In this document: one piece after another, positions 33,465 to 41,870 of the stretch | Position numbering within the stretch: the stretch's first letter is position 1 | Layout: each line of letters begins with the position of its first letter | Assembly (NCBI GenBank): GCA_964538915.1 | Contig: CAZIFB010000018.1 | Coordinates: 17,262 to 81,261, forward strand | Origin: JAEUHQ01 sp964538915 | GTDB lineage: Bacteria; Planctomycetota; UBA1135; UBA2386 | Reading direction: 5' to 3' | Length of the DNA stretch: 64,000 nucleotides | Notes under the pieces: model-generated | The model's input: only the letters and a program-made list of their open reading frames with translations | Databases searched by the model: none | Told to the model about the DNA's origin: nothing | Translations under genes and position numbers: made by a program

Positions 33465-34640
33465 GTGGCGAACGCTCCCCAAGGTTCCGGTCGGCCGGGC
33501 GCGTCGTTGTCCGCGCGCGTGCAGGGCATCGAGCCGAGCGGCATCCGCCGCATCTTCGAGCTCATGGCCACGATGGAGGACCCGATCAATCTGTCGATCG
33601 GGCAGCCTCACTACGATCCGCCGGCGGAACTCGTCGAAGCGGCGTGCCGCGCGATCCGCGACGGGAAGAACCGCTACACGGTCACGCAGGGACTGCCGGA
33701 GCTGAACGCGGCGATCCTCGCCGACGTCGAGCATCGGCACGGGCGTCGTCCGGAGACATGCTTGCTCACCGCGGGCGTCTCGGGCGGTCTCGTGCTCACC
33801 TTCCAGTGTCTGCTCGATCCGGGCGACGAGATCCTGCTGCCGGATCCCGGCTTCGTGATGTACCGGCACCTCGCGACGCTGTGCGGCGCGAACGTGCGCT
33901 ACTACGACGTCTATCCAAAGCGCCCCGGCGGGCGCTTCTCCGTCGATCTCGACGAGATCGAACGGATGTGCAGCGAGAAGACGAAGATCGTGTTCGTCAA
34001 TTCGCCGAGCAATCCGACCGGCGGCGTCCTCACCCGCGCCGAGATCGAGGGCGTCTGCCGCATCGCCAACCGCTGCGGTGCGCACGTCGTCAGCGACGAG
34101 ATCTACGACTTCTTCTGCTACGTGGACGACTACGCGTCGCCGGTCACGTACGCGGATCGCTGCATCCAGCTCGGCGGCTTCAGCAAGACGTACGGCATCC
34201 CCGGCTGGCGCATGGGCTACGCGACCGGTCCGTCTGCGGTGCTCGATGCGATGAAGACGCTGCAGCAGTTCTCGTTCGTCTGCGCGCCGGCGCCGTTCCA
34301 GCACGCGCTGCTCGAGGCGATACCCAGGATCGACCTGCGGCCGCGGCACACGGAGTATCTCCACAAGCGCGACCTCGTCACGCGATCGCTGCATCCCGTG
34401 TACGGCCTGCGTGCACCGGAGGGTTCGTTCTACGCGTTCCCGCAACTGCCCGTGGTGAACGGCAAGCCGGTCGATGGCGCGAACTTCCTGCAGGCGGCGC
34501 TTCAGCAGAAGCTGCTCATCGTGCCGGGGAAGTCGTTCTCCGCGCGCGACACGCACTTCAGGATCTCGTTCGCTGCCGAGGACGCGGTACTGCAGCGCGG
34601 CATCGACGTGCTGAACGACCTCGCGCGCCAGTTCGCGTGA
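33465..34640 (+). CDS. Class I/II pyridoxal-phosphate aminotransferase
   Basis: 391 residues from GTG 33465, normal length for the family. It has fold-type I PLP motifs: LSIGQPHYDPPAELVEAACR near the N-terminus, NRYTVTQGLPELNAAI, the PLP-phosphate region around LTAGVSGGLVLTF, FVNSPSNPTGGVLTRAEIEG, and the Schiff-base Lys in LGGFSKTYGIPGWRMGYATG. The likely class is aspartate or aromatic aminotransferase; the substrate cannot be told. Its stop lies 7 bp before queE, so the two are probably in one transcript. That link may be only positional. Confidence 0.9.
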   Translation: MANAPQGSGRPGASLSARVQGIEPSGIRRIFELMATMEDPINLSIGQPHYDPPAELVEAACRAIRDGKNRYTVTQGLPELNAAILADVEHRHGRRPETCLLTAGVSGGLVLTFQCLLDPGDEILLPDPGFVMYRHLATLCGANVRYYDVYPKRPGGRFSVDLDEIERMCSEKTKIVFVNSPSNPTGGVLTRAEIEGVCRIANRCGAHVVSDEIYDFFCYVDDYASPVTYADRCIQLGGFSKTYGIPGWRMGYATGPSAVLDAMKTLQQFSFVCAPAPFQHALLEAIPRIDLRPRHTEYLHKRDLVTRSLHPVYGLRAPEGSFYAFPQLPVVNGKPVDGANFLQAALQQKLLIVPGKSFSARDTHFRISFAAEDAVLQRGIDVLNDLARQFA

Positions 34641-34647
34641 TCGGGCG

Positions 34648-35505
34648 ATGGACCTGAAGCGCGCGCTGCAAGGGCTGCAGCAGGCCGAGCGCCGCGACGA
34701 CGGTGCCAGTCCCATGGCGAAGGCGCCGCTCATCGAGGTGTTCCACTCGGTGCAAGGTGAGGGGCGCTTCGTCGGCATGCCGATGACGTTCCTCCGCGTC
34801 GCGACATGTCCGCTGCGCTGTCTCTACTGCGACACGCCGCACAGCTACGCGGCGCCGGCGCGTTTCCCGGTGCGCCTCGGCGTTCGCGATCAGCAGGAGC
34901 CGAATCCCACGTCCGCCGCGCGTGCCGCGGAGCTCGTGCGCCTCGTCGTCGCGGCGAACGAGCCTGGCGCCAGGGCGCCTCGGGTCAGCGTCACCGGCGG
35001 CGAGCCGCTCGTGTTCCCCGAGTTCGTGCGAGAGTTCGGCCGGCTCGTCCGCGACAAGGGCATGCGCGTGCACCTGGAGACTGCAGCGGTGCATCCCGAC
35101 GCACTCACGAAGTGCATCGACCAGGTCGATCACCTGAGCGCCGACTACAAACTGCCCGAGACGCTTGGAACGCCCGCCGATCCTGCGCTCGTGCTCGCTT
35201 CGGGTGCGTCGTTCGGCCCGAGACACCGGCACTGCTGCGAGATCGCCCTGCGGCGCGGCGCCACGGTCGACGTGAAGATCGTGTTGACCGACCGAGTCGG
35301 CGACGCCGCGTTCGAGACCGCGCTCGCGGATCTTCACCCGCTCCGCGAACGGATCGTGCTGGTGCTCCAACCGGTCACACCGTTCGGCGCCGTGACCCGT
35401 TTGCTGCCGCGCCAGGACCTCGAACGCTTCGTGGCAACGGCCGTGCGTCAGCAGTTCGACGTCCGGGTCCTGCCGCAGGTGCACAAAGCGCTCCAGGTGC
35501 CCTGA
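34648..35505 (+). CDS. queE: 7-carboxy-7-deazaguanine synthase (radical SAM)
   Basis: 285 residues from ATG 34648; ATG 34714 is a possible later start. QueE converts carboxytetrahydropterin to CDG in queuosine/7-deazaguanine synthesis. The radical-SAM cluster is CPLRCLYC with Cys at 54, 58 and 61, the CxxxCxxC spacing. Before it stands IEVFHSVQGEGRFVGMPMTF, a QueE signature, and after it VSVTGGEPLVFPEF, the GGEP motif that binds SAM. Other queuosine genes (queC, queD, queF, tgt) are not in the window. The protein is longer than E. coli QueE (223) because of an insert after the cluster. Confidence 0.92.
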   Translation: MDLKRALQGLQQAERRDDGASPMAKAPLIEVFHSVQGEGRFVGMPMTFLRVATCPLRCLYCDTPHSYAAPARFPVRLGVRDQQEPNPTSAARAAELVRLVVAANEPGARAPRVSVTGGEPLVFPEFVREFGRLVRDKGMRVHLETAAVHPDALTKCIDQVDHLSADYKLPETLGTPADPALVLASGASFGPRHRHCCEIALRRGATVDVKIVLTDRVGDAAFETALADLHPLRERIVLVLQPVTPFGAVTRLLPRQDLERFVATAVRQQFDVRVLPQVHKALQVP

Positions 35506-35573
35506 CCTCGGTCGCGGTGTCGCACCATCGGGGGAGTGCCGCTGTGGAGCACGTTCGCTACCCTGTGCCGGCG

Positions 35574-36737
35574 ATGGTCCGGTCGATCCCGTTCGGCGCG
35601 TTGCTGTGTGTGTTCACCACCTTCGTCGCGGCGCAGGACGTCGTCACCTGTCGTTCTTGCAACAACCACGGGTCGTTCCCGTGTTCGAAGCACGGGAAGT
35701 TGTTCGCTCAGGAAGAGGGGCCGGGCACGAAGTTCTGCAGCGTCGCCACCGAGTGCAAGGCGTGCGGCGGCGCGCTCGTCGTCGACTGCAAGCAGTGCGT
35801 CAATGCGACCGTAGAGAGTGCGGCCGCGGACCGGCAGCGACTCGCGCGTGAGTGGCTCGAGAAGCGCCGCAAGGCGGTCGACGAGACCGTGGGCAACAAG
35901 ATGCTGCTGCATCTCGAGACGCCGCACGTGGACCTCGTCTTCTCCATCAAGCCGCTGATGGTCGGCAAGGAGAAGCTCGACACCCACACGCTGATGCACC
36001 TCTACGGTGAGCGCCTCGAGGCCTTTCGCACGCTCTATCAGCAGACGTTGGAGCTGACCGACGCGGACATGCCGGGTCGTCTGCGGGTCTACCTCTTCCG
36101 GGATCAGCACGACCACGGCATCGTCGGCCCGCGCGAAACCGGATTCGGCAACGCGACCGCGGTCGGGCTGAAGCAGATGGGACCCGAGTTCGTCTACAGC
36201 ATGTGGCAGGAGCCGCGCAGTGTGCCCGACGACGAGGCGTTGCACCGCAACGTCGTGCACCACGTGACGCACCTGCTGAACAGCGAAGTCCTGCCGGTCA
36301 TGTTCATCGGCAACAAGGGACACGGCTGGATCGACGAAGGGCTCGCGCACTGGTTCGAGGACAAGGTGACCGGCCGCTGTCTCAACTATTGCTTCGAAGA
36401 GGTCCTCACGCAGCCGATGGCCGACTGGAAGGGCGGTCGCTGGCGCACGCCCGTTCGCCAGTTGCTCGACGCGGGCAAGCTGCCGACGTTCGCGTCGTTC
36501 TCGAGCCAGAACACCGACCAGCTGACCTTCGAAGGCCACGCGATGGCGTTCGCGTACGTCGACTTCCTCATCGCCACGAAGGGCGGAGCGAAGATGCGCG
36601 ATCTGCTCCGCGGCGTGAAGAAGGGCCAGCCCGCGCGCGACGTGTTGCAGGCTGTCTACGGTTGGAATCCCCTGACGATCGAAGCTCCGTTCCAGCAATG
36701 GGTGAAGGACACGTATCCACCGGTCTCGTTGCGCTGA
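35574..36737 (+). CDS. Exported gluzincin-fold protein with degenerate HExxH and two zinc ribbons
   Basis: 387 residues from ATG 35574 with a signal peptide ending AAQ. The mature N-terminus has Cys pairs like DnaJ or rubredoxin-type zinc ribbons (TCRSCNNHGSFPCSKHG and ECKACGGALVVDCKQC). The middle has the layout of a peptidase MA-type gluzincin: the metal motif HHVTH at 229-233 and the third ligand Glu 255 in DEGLAHWFED, 22 residues later. The catalytic Glu of HExxH is His here, so hydrolysis is doubtful and a binding role is likelier. It overlaps the next gene by 40 bp. A -10-like TACCCT lies 9 nt before the start. Confidence 0.75.
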   Translation: MVRSIPFGALLCVFTTFVAAQDVVTCRSCNNHGSFPCSKHGKLFAQEEGPGTKFCSVATECKACGGALVVDCKQCVNATVESAAADRQRLAREWLEKRRKAVDETVGNKMLLHLETPHVDLVFSIKPLMVGKEKLDTHTLMHLYGERLEAFRTLYQQTLELTDADMPGRLRVYLFRDQHDHGIVGPRETGFGNATAVGLKQMGPEFVYSMWQEPRSVPDDEALHRNVVHHVTHLLNSEVLPVMFIGNKGHGWIDEGLAHWFEDKVTGRCLNYCFEEVLTQPMADWKGGRWRTPVRQLLDAGKLPTFASFSSQNTDQLTFEGHAMAFAYVDFLIATKGGAKMRDLLRGVKKGQPARDVLQAVYGWNPLTIEAPFQQWVKDTYPPVSLR

Positions 36738-38212
36738 CGTTCGCCGCGCTCGCCGCGTTTTCACCGGCCCAGGGAGTCGCCTACCGCGAGCGCTGGACCT
36801 ACTTGCATCTCGAGAATCGGCGCCTCGAGGTCCTCGGCGCACTGCGCGAAAGGCCTGCGGACGTGCGCGCCGACATCGCGCGCATCTTCGCCGAGCCGGT
36901 CGAGCACCTCGGTTTCCTCGGTGTTGCGAAAGCGCTCGCGCGGCTGCGCGACGTGCCTGCGGACGATGCGTTCGCGTATCGCACCGCCGTGTGCGCCTAC
37001 CTCCTGCCCGAAGTGGCAGACCCCGACGGGAAGAACGAGGTCTGCCGCGAAGTGAACGTGTCGGTGTTCGTTCCGTCCGCTCTGCGGCGGCCGAAGAGCG
37101 TGTCGTTCGACTTCGAGGTTCGCGACCAGGCCGGCCAGTCGGTGTGGACGGGTGCGCTCGACAGCGATCCCGAGAGCGAAGACGTGCGCCTCGGGCGGGA
37201 GTCCGTCCGGGTGCCCGCGGGTTCGCTAGCGGACGGCTCGTACGAACTCACACTGCGCACGCGCGTCGATGGACATCTGCCGGGCCCCGCCGACCCGGTG
37301 CTGCGTTGGCCGATGCACGTGTTGCGTGGATTCCAGGCGCGCAGCGAAGCCGCGCTCGCCGCGGCGCACGATCTCGCGTCGACGGCCGGTGAACTGCCCG
37401 GAGCGCTCCTCGGGGGCGTCGCAGCGCCGGTCGCACGGGCCCATGCCGGCGAAGCGTTTGCCGGGCGAAGCCGTGCGATCGCGGACCTAGAACGACTCGA
37501 ACTCGCCTTGGGCAACCTGCGCGCCGGGAAGCCGGTCCTGTCGGGCATGAGTGGGGATGTGCCGTGCGCCCTGCCGACCGGCGAAGAGCCGCTCGCTTGC
37601 GTGCTGCGGCGCCGCGGCGAACGGGACGGCGAACTGCCGCGCCCGCTCGTGGTGTTTGCCGGAGCCGCGCCGTCGTACGACGCGGGAGCTGCGCGGCCGA
37701 TCGCGCCGACCAGTCGGTCGCCGGTGTGGCTCGCGATGGAGCTGCCGACGTTCGGTGCAGGAGACGCTTTCGACGTCGTGTTCCTCGAGTCGCCAGGCGG
37801 TGGGCGCGACTACGGCCGGCACCTCGTGGCCGCGATCGACCGATGCAGGGACGTGATGCACACCGGGGATCGGCCCGTCGTGCTCGTTTGCGATCGAGAG
37901 TCGGCTTCGGTCGCCGGACTGCGGATCGACGTCCTGCGCCAGCGTCTGGCGGGGCTCGTGCTGGTGGGTTCGGGCGGCATGGCCACGAAGTCACTGGAAG
38001 GGCTCGGCGACTTCCCCGTTCGGCTGCTGCCTCTCCGCGGACACGCGGGCAGCGGCAACATCGAGAGCGTGCTGGCGTGGGTGCGTTCGCGCGGCGACAC
38101 GTGGCGTGGTGACGTCACCCTGCTCGGCAACGGCGATTTCCCCTGGCCCTTCGGCGTGCCGCTCGCGGGATCGGAGATCGCGGCGTTCGTGGCCAGCGTC
38201 TTCCGCCGCTGA
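36698..38212 (+). CDS. Hypothetical exported protein downstream of degenerate peptidase
   Basis: 504 residues from ATG 36698, which lies inside the end of the previous gene (40-bp overlap). It has a signal peptide (STGLVALTFAALAAFSPAQG). The N-terminal part holds a beta sandwich (VNVSVFVPSALRRPKSVSFD and ELTLRTRVDGHLPGPADPVL). The C-terminal 200 residues alternate strands and helices (LPRPLVVFAGAAPSYDAGAA, PVVLVCDRESASVAGLRIDV, GLVLVGSGGMATKSLEGLGD), resembling an alpha/beta-hydrolase core, but a clear Ser-Asp-His triad is not visible. No function is assigned. The coupling to the upstream gene suggests a shared pathway. Confidence 0.7.
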   Translation: MGEGHVSTGLVALTFAALAAFSPAQGVAYRERWTYLHLENRRLEVLGALRERPADVRADIARIFAEPVEHLGFLGVAKALARLRDVPADDAFAYRTAVCAYLLPEVADPDGKNEVCREVNVSVFVPSALRRPKSVSFDFEVRDQAGQSVWTGALDSDPESEDVRLGRESVRVPAGSLADGSYELTLRTRVDGHLPGPADPVLRWPMHVLRGFQARSEAALAAAHDLASTAGELPGALLGGVAAPVARAHAGEAFAGRSRAIADLERLELALGNLRAGKPVLSGMSGDVPCALPTGEEPLACVLRRRGERDGELPRPLVVFAGAAPSYDAGAARPIAPTSRSPVWLAMELPTFGAGDAFDVVFLESPGGGRDYGRHLVAAIDRCRDVMHTGDRPVVLVCDRESASVAGLRIDVLRQRLAGLVLVGSGGMATKSLEGLGDFPVRLLPLRGHAGSGNIESVLAWVRSRGDTWRGDVTLLGNGDFPWPFGVPLAGSEIAAFVASVFRR

Positions 38213-38224
38213 CCGGTATCGGGC

Positions 38225-38674
38225 TCAGTCCGACTCGCGGAGGAACTCGCGGACCACCTGTACGAGGTCGCGCGGCTTGACGGGCTTCTCGACCCAGAGA
38301 CCCGGCCACAGTTCCGCCGACGTGAGGCCGGCTTGGGACCGCGAACTGCCCGAGACCACGACCACCGGCAGGTCGATGTGGCCGTCGGCGCGCAGTCTCC
38401 GCACGACGTCCGCTCCGGAGACGGTGGGGAGGCTCATGTCGAGCACGACGAGCGTCGGAGCGCGATCGTGCAAACGTCGCAGAGCCTGCAGACCGTCGCG
38501 GGCGACTTCGACTTCGTGACCGTCGCGGGACAACGCACGAGCGAACACCTCCGCCGTGAGCGGCTCGTCCTCGACGAGCAGCACGCGGCTGCCGCGCTGC
38601 CGCCGCGGCTTGTCCTTCGTTCGTTGTGGGACCAGCGCGGTCTCGTGCGCCGGTTGCATCGTGGTGGGTGACAT
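38225..38674 (-). CDS. Single-domain response regulator
   Basis: 149 residues from ATG 38674, supported by a real Shine-Dalgarno AAGGAGAT about 8 nt upstream, unusual in this window. After a basic 28-residue leader it is a CheY-like receiver domain: VLLVEDEPLTAEVF with the acidic pair, the phosphorylated Asp in LVVLDMSLPTVSG, the conserved Ser/Thr in VVVVSGSSRS and the Lys in WVEKPVKPRDLV. No output domain or histidine kinase is nearby, so it probably acts by protein contact. It converges with the 36698 gene and is 64 bp from the methyltransferase behind it. Confidence 0.9.
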   Translation of the reverse strand: MSPTTMQPAHETALVPQRTKDKPRRQRGSRVLLVEDEPLTAEVFARALSRDGHEVEVARDGLQALRRLHDRAPTLVVLDMSLPTVSGADVVRRLRADGHIDLPVVVVSGSSRSQAGLTSAELWPGLWVEKPVKPRDLVQVVREFLRESD

Positions 38675-38738
38675 GGCCGATCTCCTTCGCTCCACGTCGG
38701 CTATCGACGGTGGCACCGGGCGAATGGAGTCGCGGTTG

Positions 38739-39386
38739 TCAGGGATTTCCCCGACTCCGGCAGACGACGAGGGTCTGCTCGGCGACGAACCGACGCAGTG
38801 CGCGTGTGGCGACGACTTCGAGCCCCGCATCCGACAGTTCGCGCAGGAACGCCGCGCGCCGCACCGCGGACCGGCCCGAGCGCGTCTTCCCGAACCAGCG
38901 CCGTACCACTCTCCGCAGATGTTGCAGACTGCACGCATCGAAGAAGGAAACGACGATCGGGCCTCGAGTGACGCGCGCGAGTTCACGCAGGACGACGCGT
39001 CGTTCGACAGCTGTCGGGATGTGCTGCAGCAGTCGGTGGCACAGCGCGCCCGCGAAGGCGCCGTCGCCGAACGGCAGTGCGTGCACGCTCGCGCACGCGC
39101 GGTGGTGGATTTCACCGCAGGCGGCGACCATCGTCGGGTCGCGGTCGAGTTGGACGACCGGGCCCGGGAGTTCGGCCGACATGCGCCCTGCGCCGCTCGG
39201 CGCATCCAGCCACGGGCCGGGGGCGGTCGGACAGAGTGCGAGCAACGCTCGCAGCGCCTCGCGTTCGCGCCGATCGGTCGCTTCGCCGCTGCCCGTCGTG
39301 AAGCGCTGTTCGCGGTAGCGCAGCGCGTAGCCGGCCTCGCGGGAGTACGGGGTCTCGTGCACGAGCGGACGATAACCGCGGTTCAT
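38739..39386 (-). CDS. Class I SAM-dependent methyltransferase
   Basis: 215 residues from ATG 39386. The Rossmann methyltransferase core is visible: motif I as WLDAPSGAGRMSAEL, the acidic end of strand 2 in VVQLDRDPTMVAA, and ALCHRLLQHIPTAVERRVVL as motif IV/V. The N-terminus GYRPLVHETPYSREAGYALR is not shared with families I can name, and the substrate is unknown. It is transcribed towards the response regulator. Confidence 0.78.
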   Translation of the reverse strand: MNRGYRPLVHETPYSREAGYALRYREQRFTTGSGEATDRREREALRALLALCPTAPGPWLDAPSGAGRMSAELPGPVVQLDRDPTMVAACGEIHHRACASVHALPFGDGAFAGALCHRLLQHIPTAVERRVVLRELARVTRGPIVVSFFDACSLQHLRRVVRRWFGKTRSGRSAVRRAAFLRELSDAGLEVVATRALRRFVAEQTLVVCRSRGNP

Positions 39387-39427
39387 CGTTCAGCCGAACG
39401 GCCGCAGCGGCCGATGGCAGGGGCAGG

Positions 39428-39724
39428 ATGCCCATGGACGATCCACGAACGACGACGACCAATCAGCGCCGTGCCGAACGGGTACCGTTCGCCGGCACCG
39501 TCGCAATCCAGTTCGAAGCGGCCACTCTCGTCGGTTCGGGCGAGAACGTCTCGAGCGAAGGCGTCTACTTCACTGCCGATGGCGCGGTGCCCGTGCTCGT
39601 GCGCCTGGGCGACGGGGGAGCGACCGTTCGGGCGCGGCTCGTCCGGTACGAGAGCATGGGCGGCGGACGCGTGGGCATCGCGGTCCGCTTCGATTCGCCG
39701 ATCGACCCTCCGCACGAGGGCTGA
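39428..39724 (+). CDS. PilZ-domain protein
   Basis: 98 residues from ATG 39428, essentially one PilZ domain. The c-di-GMP-binding arginines are in NQRRAERVPFAG (RxxxR), and the second motif reads ENVSSEGVYF, a variant of the D/NxSxxG box. The other strands fit the six-stranded barrel. PilZ proteins sense c-di-GMP and control motility, adhesion or export. No diguanylate cyclase or phosphodiesterase is in the window. It is followed by a 47-bp gap with a promoter for the DUF2058 gene. Confidence 0.82.
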   Translation: MPMDDPRTTTTNQRRAERVPFAGTVAIQFEAATLVGSGENVSSEGVYFTADGAVPVLVRLGDGGATVRARLVRYESMGGGRVGIAVRFDSPIDPPHEG

Positions 39725-39732
39725 CAACCGGC

Positions 39733-39762
39733 TTGGTGAGTCGGGTCCGGTTTCGCTAGGAT
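39733..39762 (+). promoter_or_regulatory. Candidate promoter of the DUF2058 gene
   Basis: TTGGTG (39733-39738), an 18-bp spacer and TAGGAT (39757-39762). The ATG at 39772 is only 9 nt after the -10 element and no Shine-Dalgarno sequence precedes it, so the transcript is probably leaderless. Confidence 0.55.
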
Positions 39763-39771
39763 CGCCCGGCC

Positions 39772-40269
39772 ATGAGCCTGCGCGATCAGTTCAAGAAGGC
39801 GAACCTCATCTCCGACAAGGACGCGCGGCGGTTGCAGCACGAGGCTCGAGTCGAACGCACCGAGAAGGGACGCGAAACGCTGGAGCAGGAGGCCGGGACG
39901 CGACAACGCGAGATCGAGCAGCTGCAAGCGCGTGAACGCGAGGCGACTCGTCGTGAGCAGGAGCGGCTCGACGCCGAGCGCAAGCAGCGCGAAGAACTGG
40001 CGGCCGTGCAGACGCTGCTCGCGAGTGCGAAGAAGCCGGGGCCGGGAACCGTGCGGTTCTACTTCGAGGCCGTCGACGGGTCGCTGCCGTGGCTGGAGCT
40101 GTCGCCGCGCGAAGCGCAGGAAGTGCGCGCGGGCAGCCTCTGCGTCGTGCGCGGCGGCCCTGTCGCGACGCACACCTACCGACTGCTCCCGCTCGACGCG
40201 ACGAAGCGGCTCGCGCGAGTGATGCCCGAAGTCGTCGCGCATGCGCCGCGCGGCGTCGTGTCGAACTGA
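39772..40269 (+). CDS. DUF2058 (YaiL-like) protein
   Basis: 165 residues from ATG 39772. Like E. coli YaiL it starts with SLRDQFKKANLISDKDARRL, continues with a charged Arg/Gln/Glu-rich helix (about 25-78) and ends in a compact beta domain (GTVRFYFEAVDGSLPWLELS and HTYRLLPLDATKRLARVMPE). The family is described as a nucleoid or polynucleotide-associated protein of unknown function. The next gene begins 11 bp after its stop. Confidence 0.82.
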   Translation: MSLRDQFKKANLISDKDARRLQHEARVERTEKGRETLEQEAGTRQREIEQLQAREREATRREQERLDAERKQREELAAVQTLLASAKKPGPGTVRFYFEAVDGSLPWLELSPREAQEVRAGSLCVVRGGPVATHTYRLLPLDATKRLARVMPEVVAHAPRGVVSN

Positions 40270-40280
40270 ACCCAGCCGCC

Positions 40281-41144
40281 ATGGTTCGCAAACCGGCCAG
40301 GTCGGCGCGATCCGGACGCGCCCGTTCCGATCGGGGCTCCGGCTACCTTCACGGGTACACCGCGCACGAACAGGATCGGCTCTACCACCAAGCCGCGTTC
40401 CTCGCGGACGCCGTGCACGACCGGCTGCCGTTCCGGCGCTGCCGCCGCCTGCTCGAAGTCGGCTGCGGCGTCGGTGCGCAGACGGAGATCCTGCTCCGGC
40501 ACTTCCCGTCGTTGCACGTGACCGGCGTCGATCGCGCTGCCGACAACTTGAAGCGTGCGAAGCGCCACCTCGACGGCTGCGCATGGACCAAGGGGCGCTT
40601 TGCGTTGCAACAGGCCCCGGCGGAGACCCTGCCCTTCGAACCCGACACCTTCGACGGCGCGTTCCTGTGCTGGATCCTCGAGCACGTCGACGATCCTGCG
40701 CGAACGCTGGCCGAGGTACGTCGGGTCCTGCGCGCGGGGTCGCCGGTCGTCGTGACCGAGGTGATGAACGCGACGTTCTTCCTCGACCCGTACAGCCCGA
40801 ACACCCTCCGCTACTGGCAGAAGTTCAACGATGCGCAGCTCGAGATGGGCGGGGATCCGTTCGTCGGGAGCAAGCTAGGCAACCTCCTGCTCGGCAACGG
40901 GTTCACCGACATCCACACGGAGGTGAAGACGTTCCATCTCGACAACCGCATGCCGGGCGAGCGGACGGAGTTCCTCGCGTACTGGACCGACCTGCTGTTG
41001 AGCGGCGCGCCTGCCCTCGCGAGGGCGGGCAAGATCCCTGCGGAAGTCGTCGACGGCATGCGCGCTGAGCTGCAGCGGGTGGCTCGCGATCCCGACGCGG
41101 TCTTCTGGTACAGCTTCGTGCAGGCGCGGGCGAAGGTGCCCTGA
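40281..41144 (+). CDS. SAM-dependent methyltransferase
   Basis: 287 residues from ATG 40281. Motif I is LLEVGCGVGAQTEILL, strand 2 gives VTGVDRAADNLKRAKRH, and the catalytic-side block is FLCWILEHVDDPARTLAEVR with the following VLRAGSPVVVTEVMNATFF. It belongs to the ubiE-like/Methyltransf_11 group. The basic N-terminal leader (about 20 residues of Arg, Ser and Gly) is not part of the domain. A small-molecule substrate is likely but cannot be named. It may share a transcript with the DUF2058 gene. Confidence 0.88.
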   Translation: MVRKPARSARSGRARSDRGSGYLHGYTAHEQDRLYHQAAFLADAVHDRLPFRRCRRLLEVGCGVGAQTEILLRHFPSLHVTGVDRAADNLKRAKRHLDGCAWTKGRFALQQAPAETLPFEPDTFDGAFLCWILEHVDDPARTLAEVRRVLRAGSPVVVTEVMNATFFLDPYSPNTLRYWQKFNDAQLEMGGDPFVGSKLGNLLLGNGFTDIHTEVKTFHLDNRMPGERTEFLAYWTDLLLSGAPALARAGKIPAEVVDGMRAELQRVARDPDAVFWYSFVQARAKVP

Positions 41145-41239
41145 CCCCTCGGGCGAGGGCGCCTGTCGAAAACACGTGGCCTGGATCGTCTACTGCCGGC
41201 CGCCCCGCTTTCGAGGGCGGAAACCGGAGATCCAAGACC

Positions 41240-41821
41240 ATGAAGTACGTCACGTCGTTGGCGCTCGTCGCCGTTCTGTTCTCGTCGCCGTTCGTCGTCG
41301 CCCAGGAGCCGAAGGGCAAGGAGGCCAAGGAGGCTCAGGGCGGTGGCATGCCCGGTCCCGGCCCGGCGCAGAAGGCGCTGAAGATGGCGGAGGGCACCTG
41401 GAACGCTCTGATCGAGATGCCGGGGCTTGAGGCGTCGAAGGGCGTCTCGGTGCAGAAGATGGTGCTCGGCGGAATGTGGCTCGAGGACAGCTTCAAGGCC
41501 GACCTCGGCGGGATGCCGTTCGAGGGGCGCGGCATGACCGGCTTCGACCAGATCAAGGGCAAGTACGTGGGGACCTGGTGCGACAGCATGTCCCCGGGCG
41601 TCACCGTCACCGAGGGCACCTACGACGAAAAGACGCGCACGCTGACGATGGTTGGCGACACCTACGACCACACGGGTGCCAAGGTGAAGGCGCGCATGCT
41701 GACCATCCACAAGGATGCGAACACCGTCGTGTTCGAGATGTACTACGTGGACGCTGCCGGCAAGGAAGCGAAGCAGATGACGATCACCTACACGCGCGCC
41801 GGCGGTACCCCGGCGAAGTGA
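41240..41821 (+). CDS. Exported DUF1579-family protein
   Basis: 193 residues from ATG 41240, preceded by a GGAGAT ribosome site. The signal peptide ends near VVAQ. A Lys/Gly/Pro-rich linker leads to the DUF1579 domain: KMAEGTWNALIEMPGLEASK, VLGGMWLEDSFKADLGGMPF, GMTGFDQIKGKYVGTWCDSM and the closing TYTRAGG. The domain is a lipocalin-like beta barrel of unknown ligand, common in planctomycetes. A hairpin shared with the convergent pnp gene ends both transcripts. Confidence 0.85.
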   Translation: MKYVTSLALVAVLFSSPFVVAQEPKGKEAKEAQGGGMPGPGPAQKALKMAEGTWNALIEMPGLEASKGVSVQKMVLGGMWLEDSFKADLGGMPFEGRGMTGFDQIKGKYVGTWCDSMSPGVTVTEGTYDEKTRTLTMVGDTYDHTGAKVKARMLTIHKDANTVVFEMYYVDAAGKEAKQMTITYTRAGGTPAK

Positions 41822-41838
41822 TCACGGCGGACTTCGCT

Positions 41839-41865
41839 AGCCCCGGGCCAGGCTGCTCCGGGGCT
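41839..41865. terminator. Bidirectional hairpin between the DUF1579 gene and pnp
   Basis: AGCCCCGG (41839-41846) pairs perfectly with CCGGGGCT (41858-41865), loop of 11 nt, in the 49-bp gap between two convergent stop codons. No T-run is seen on either side. Confidence 0.55.
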
Positions 41866-41870
41866 GCGGC

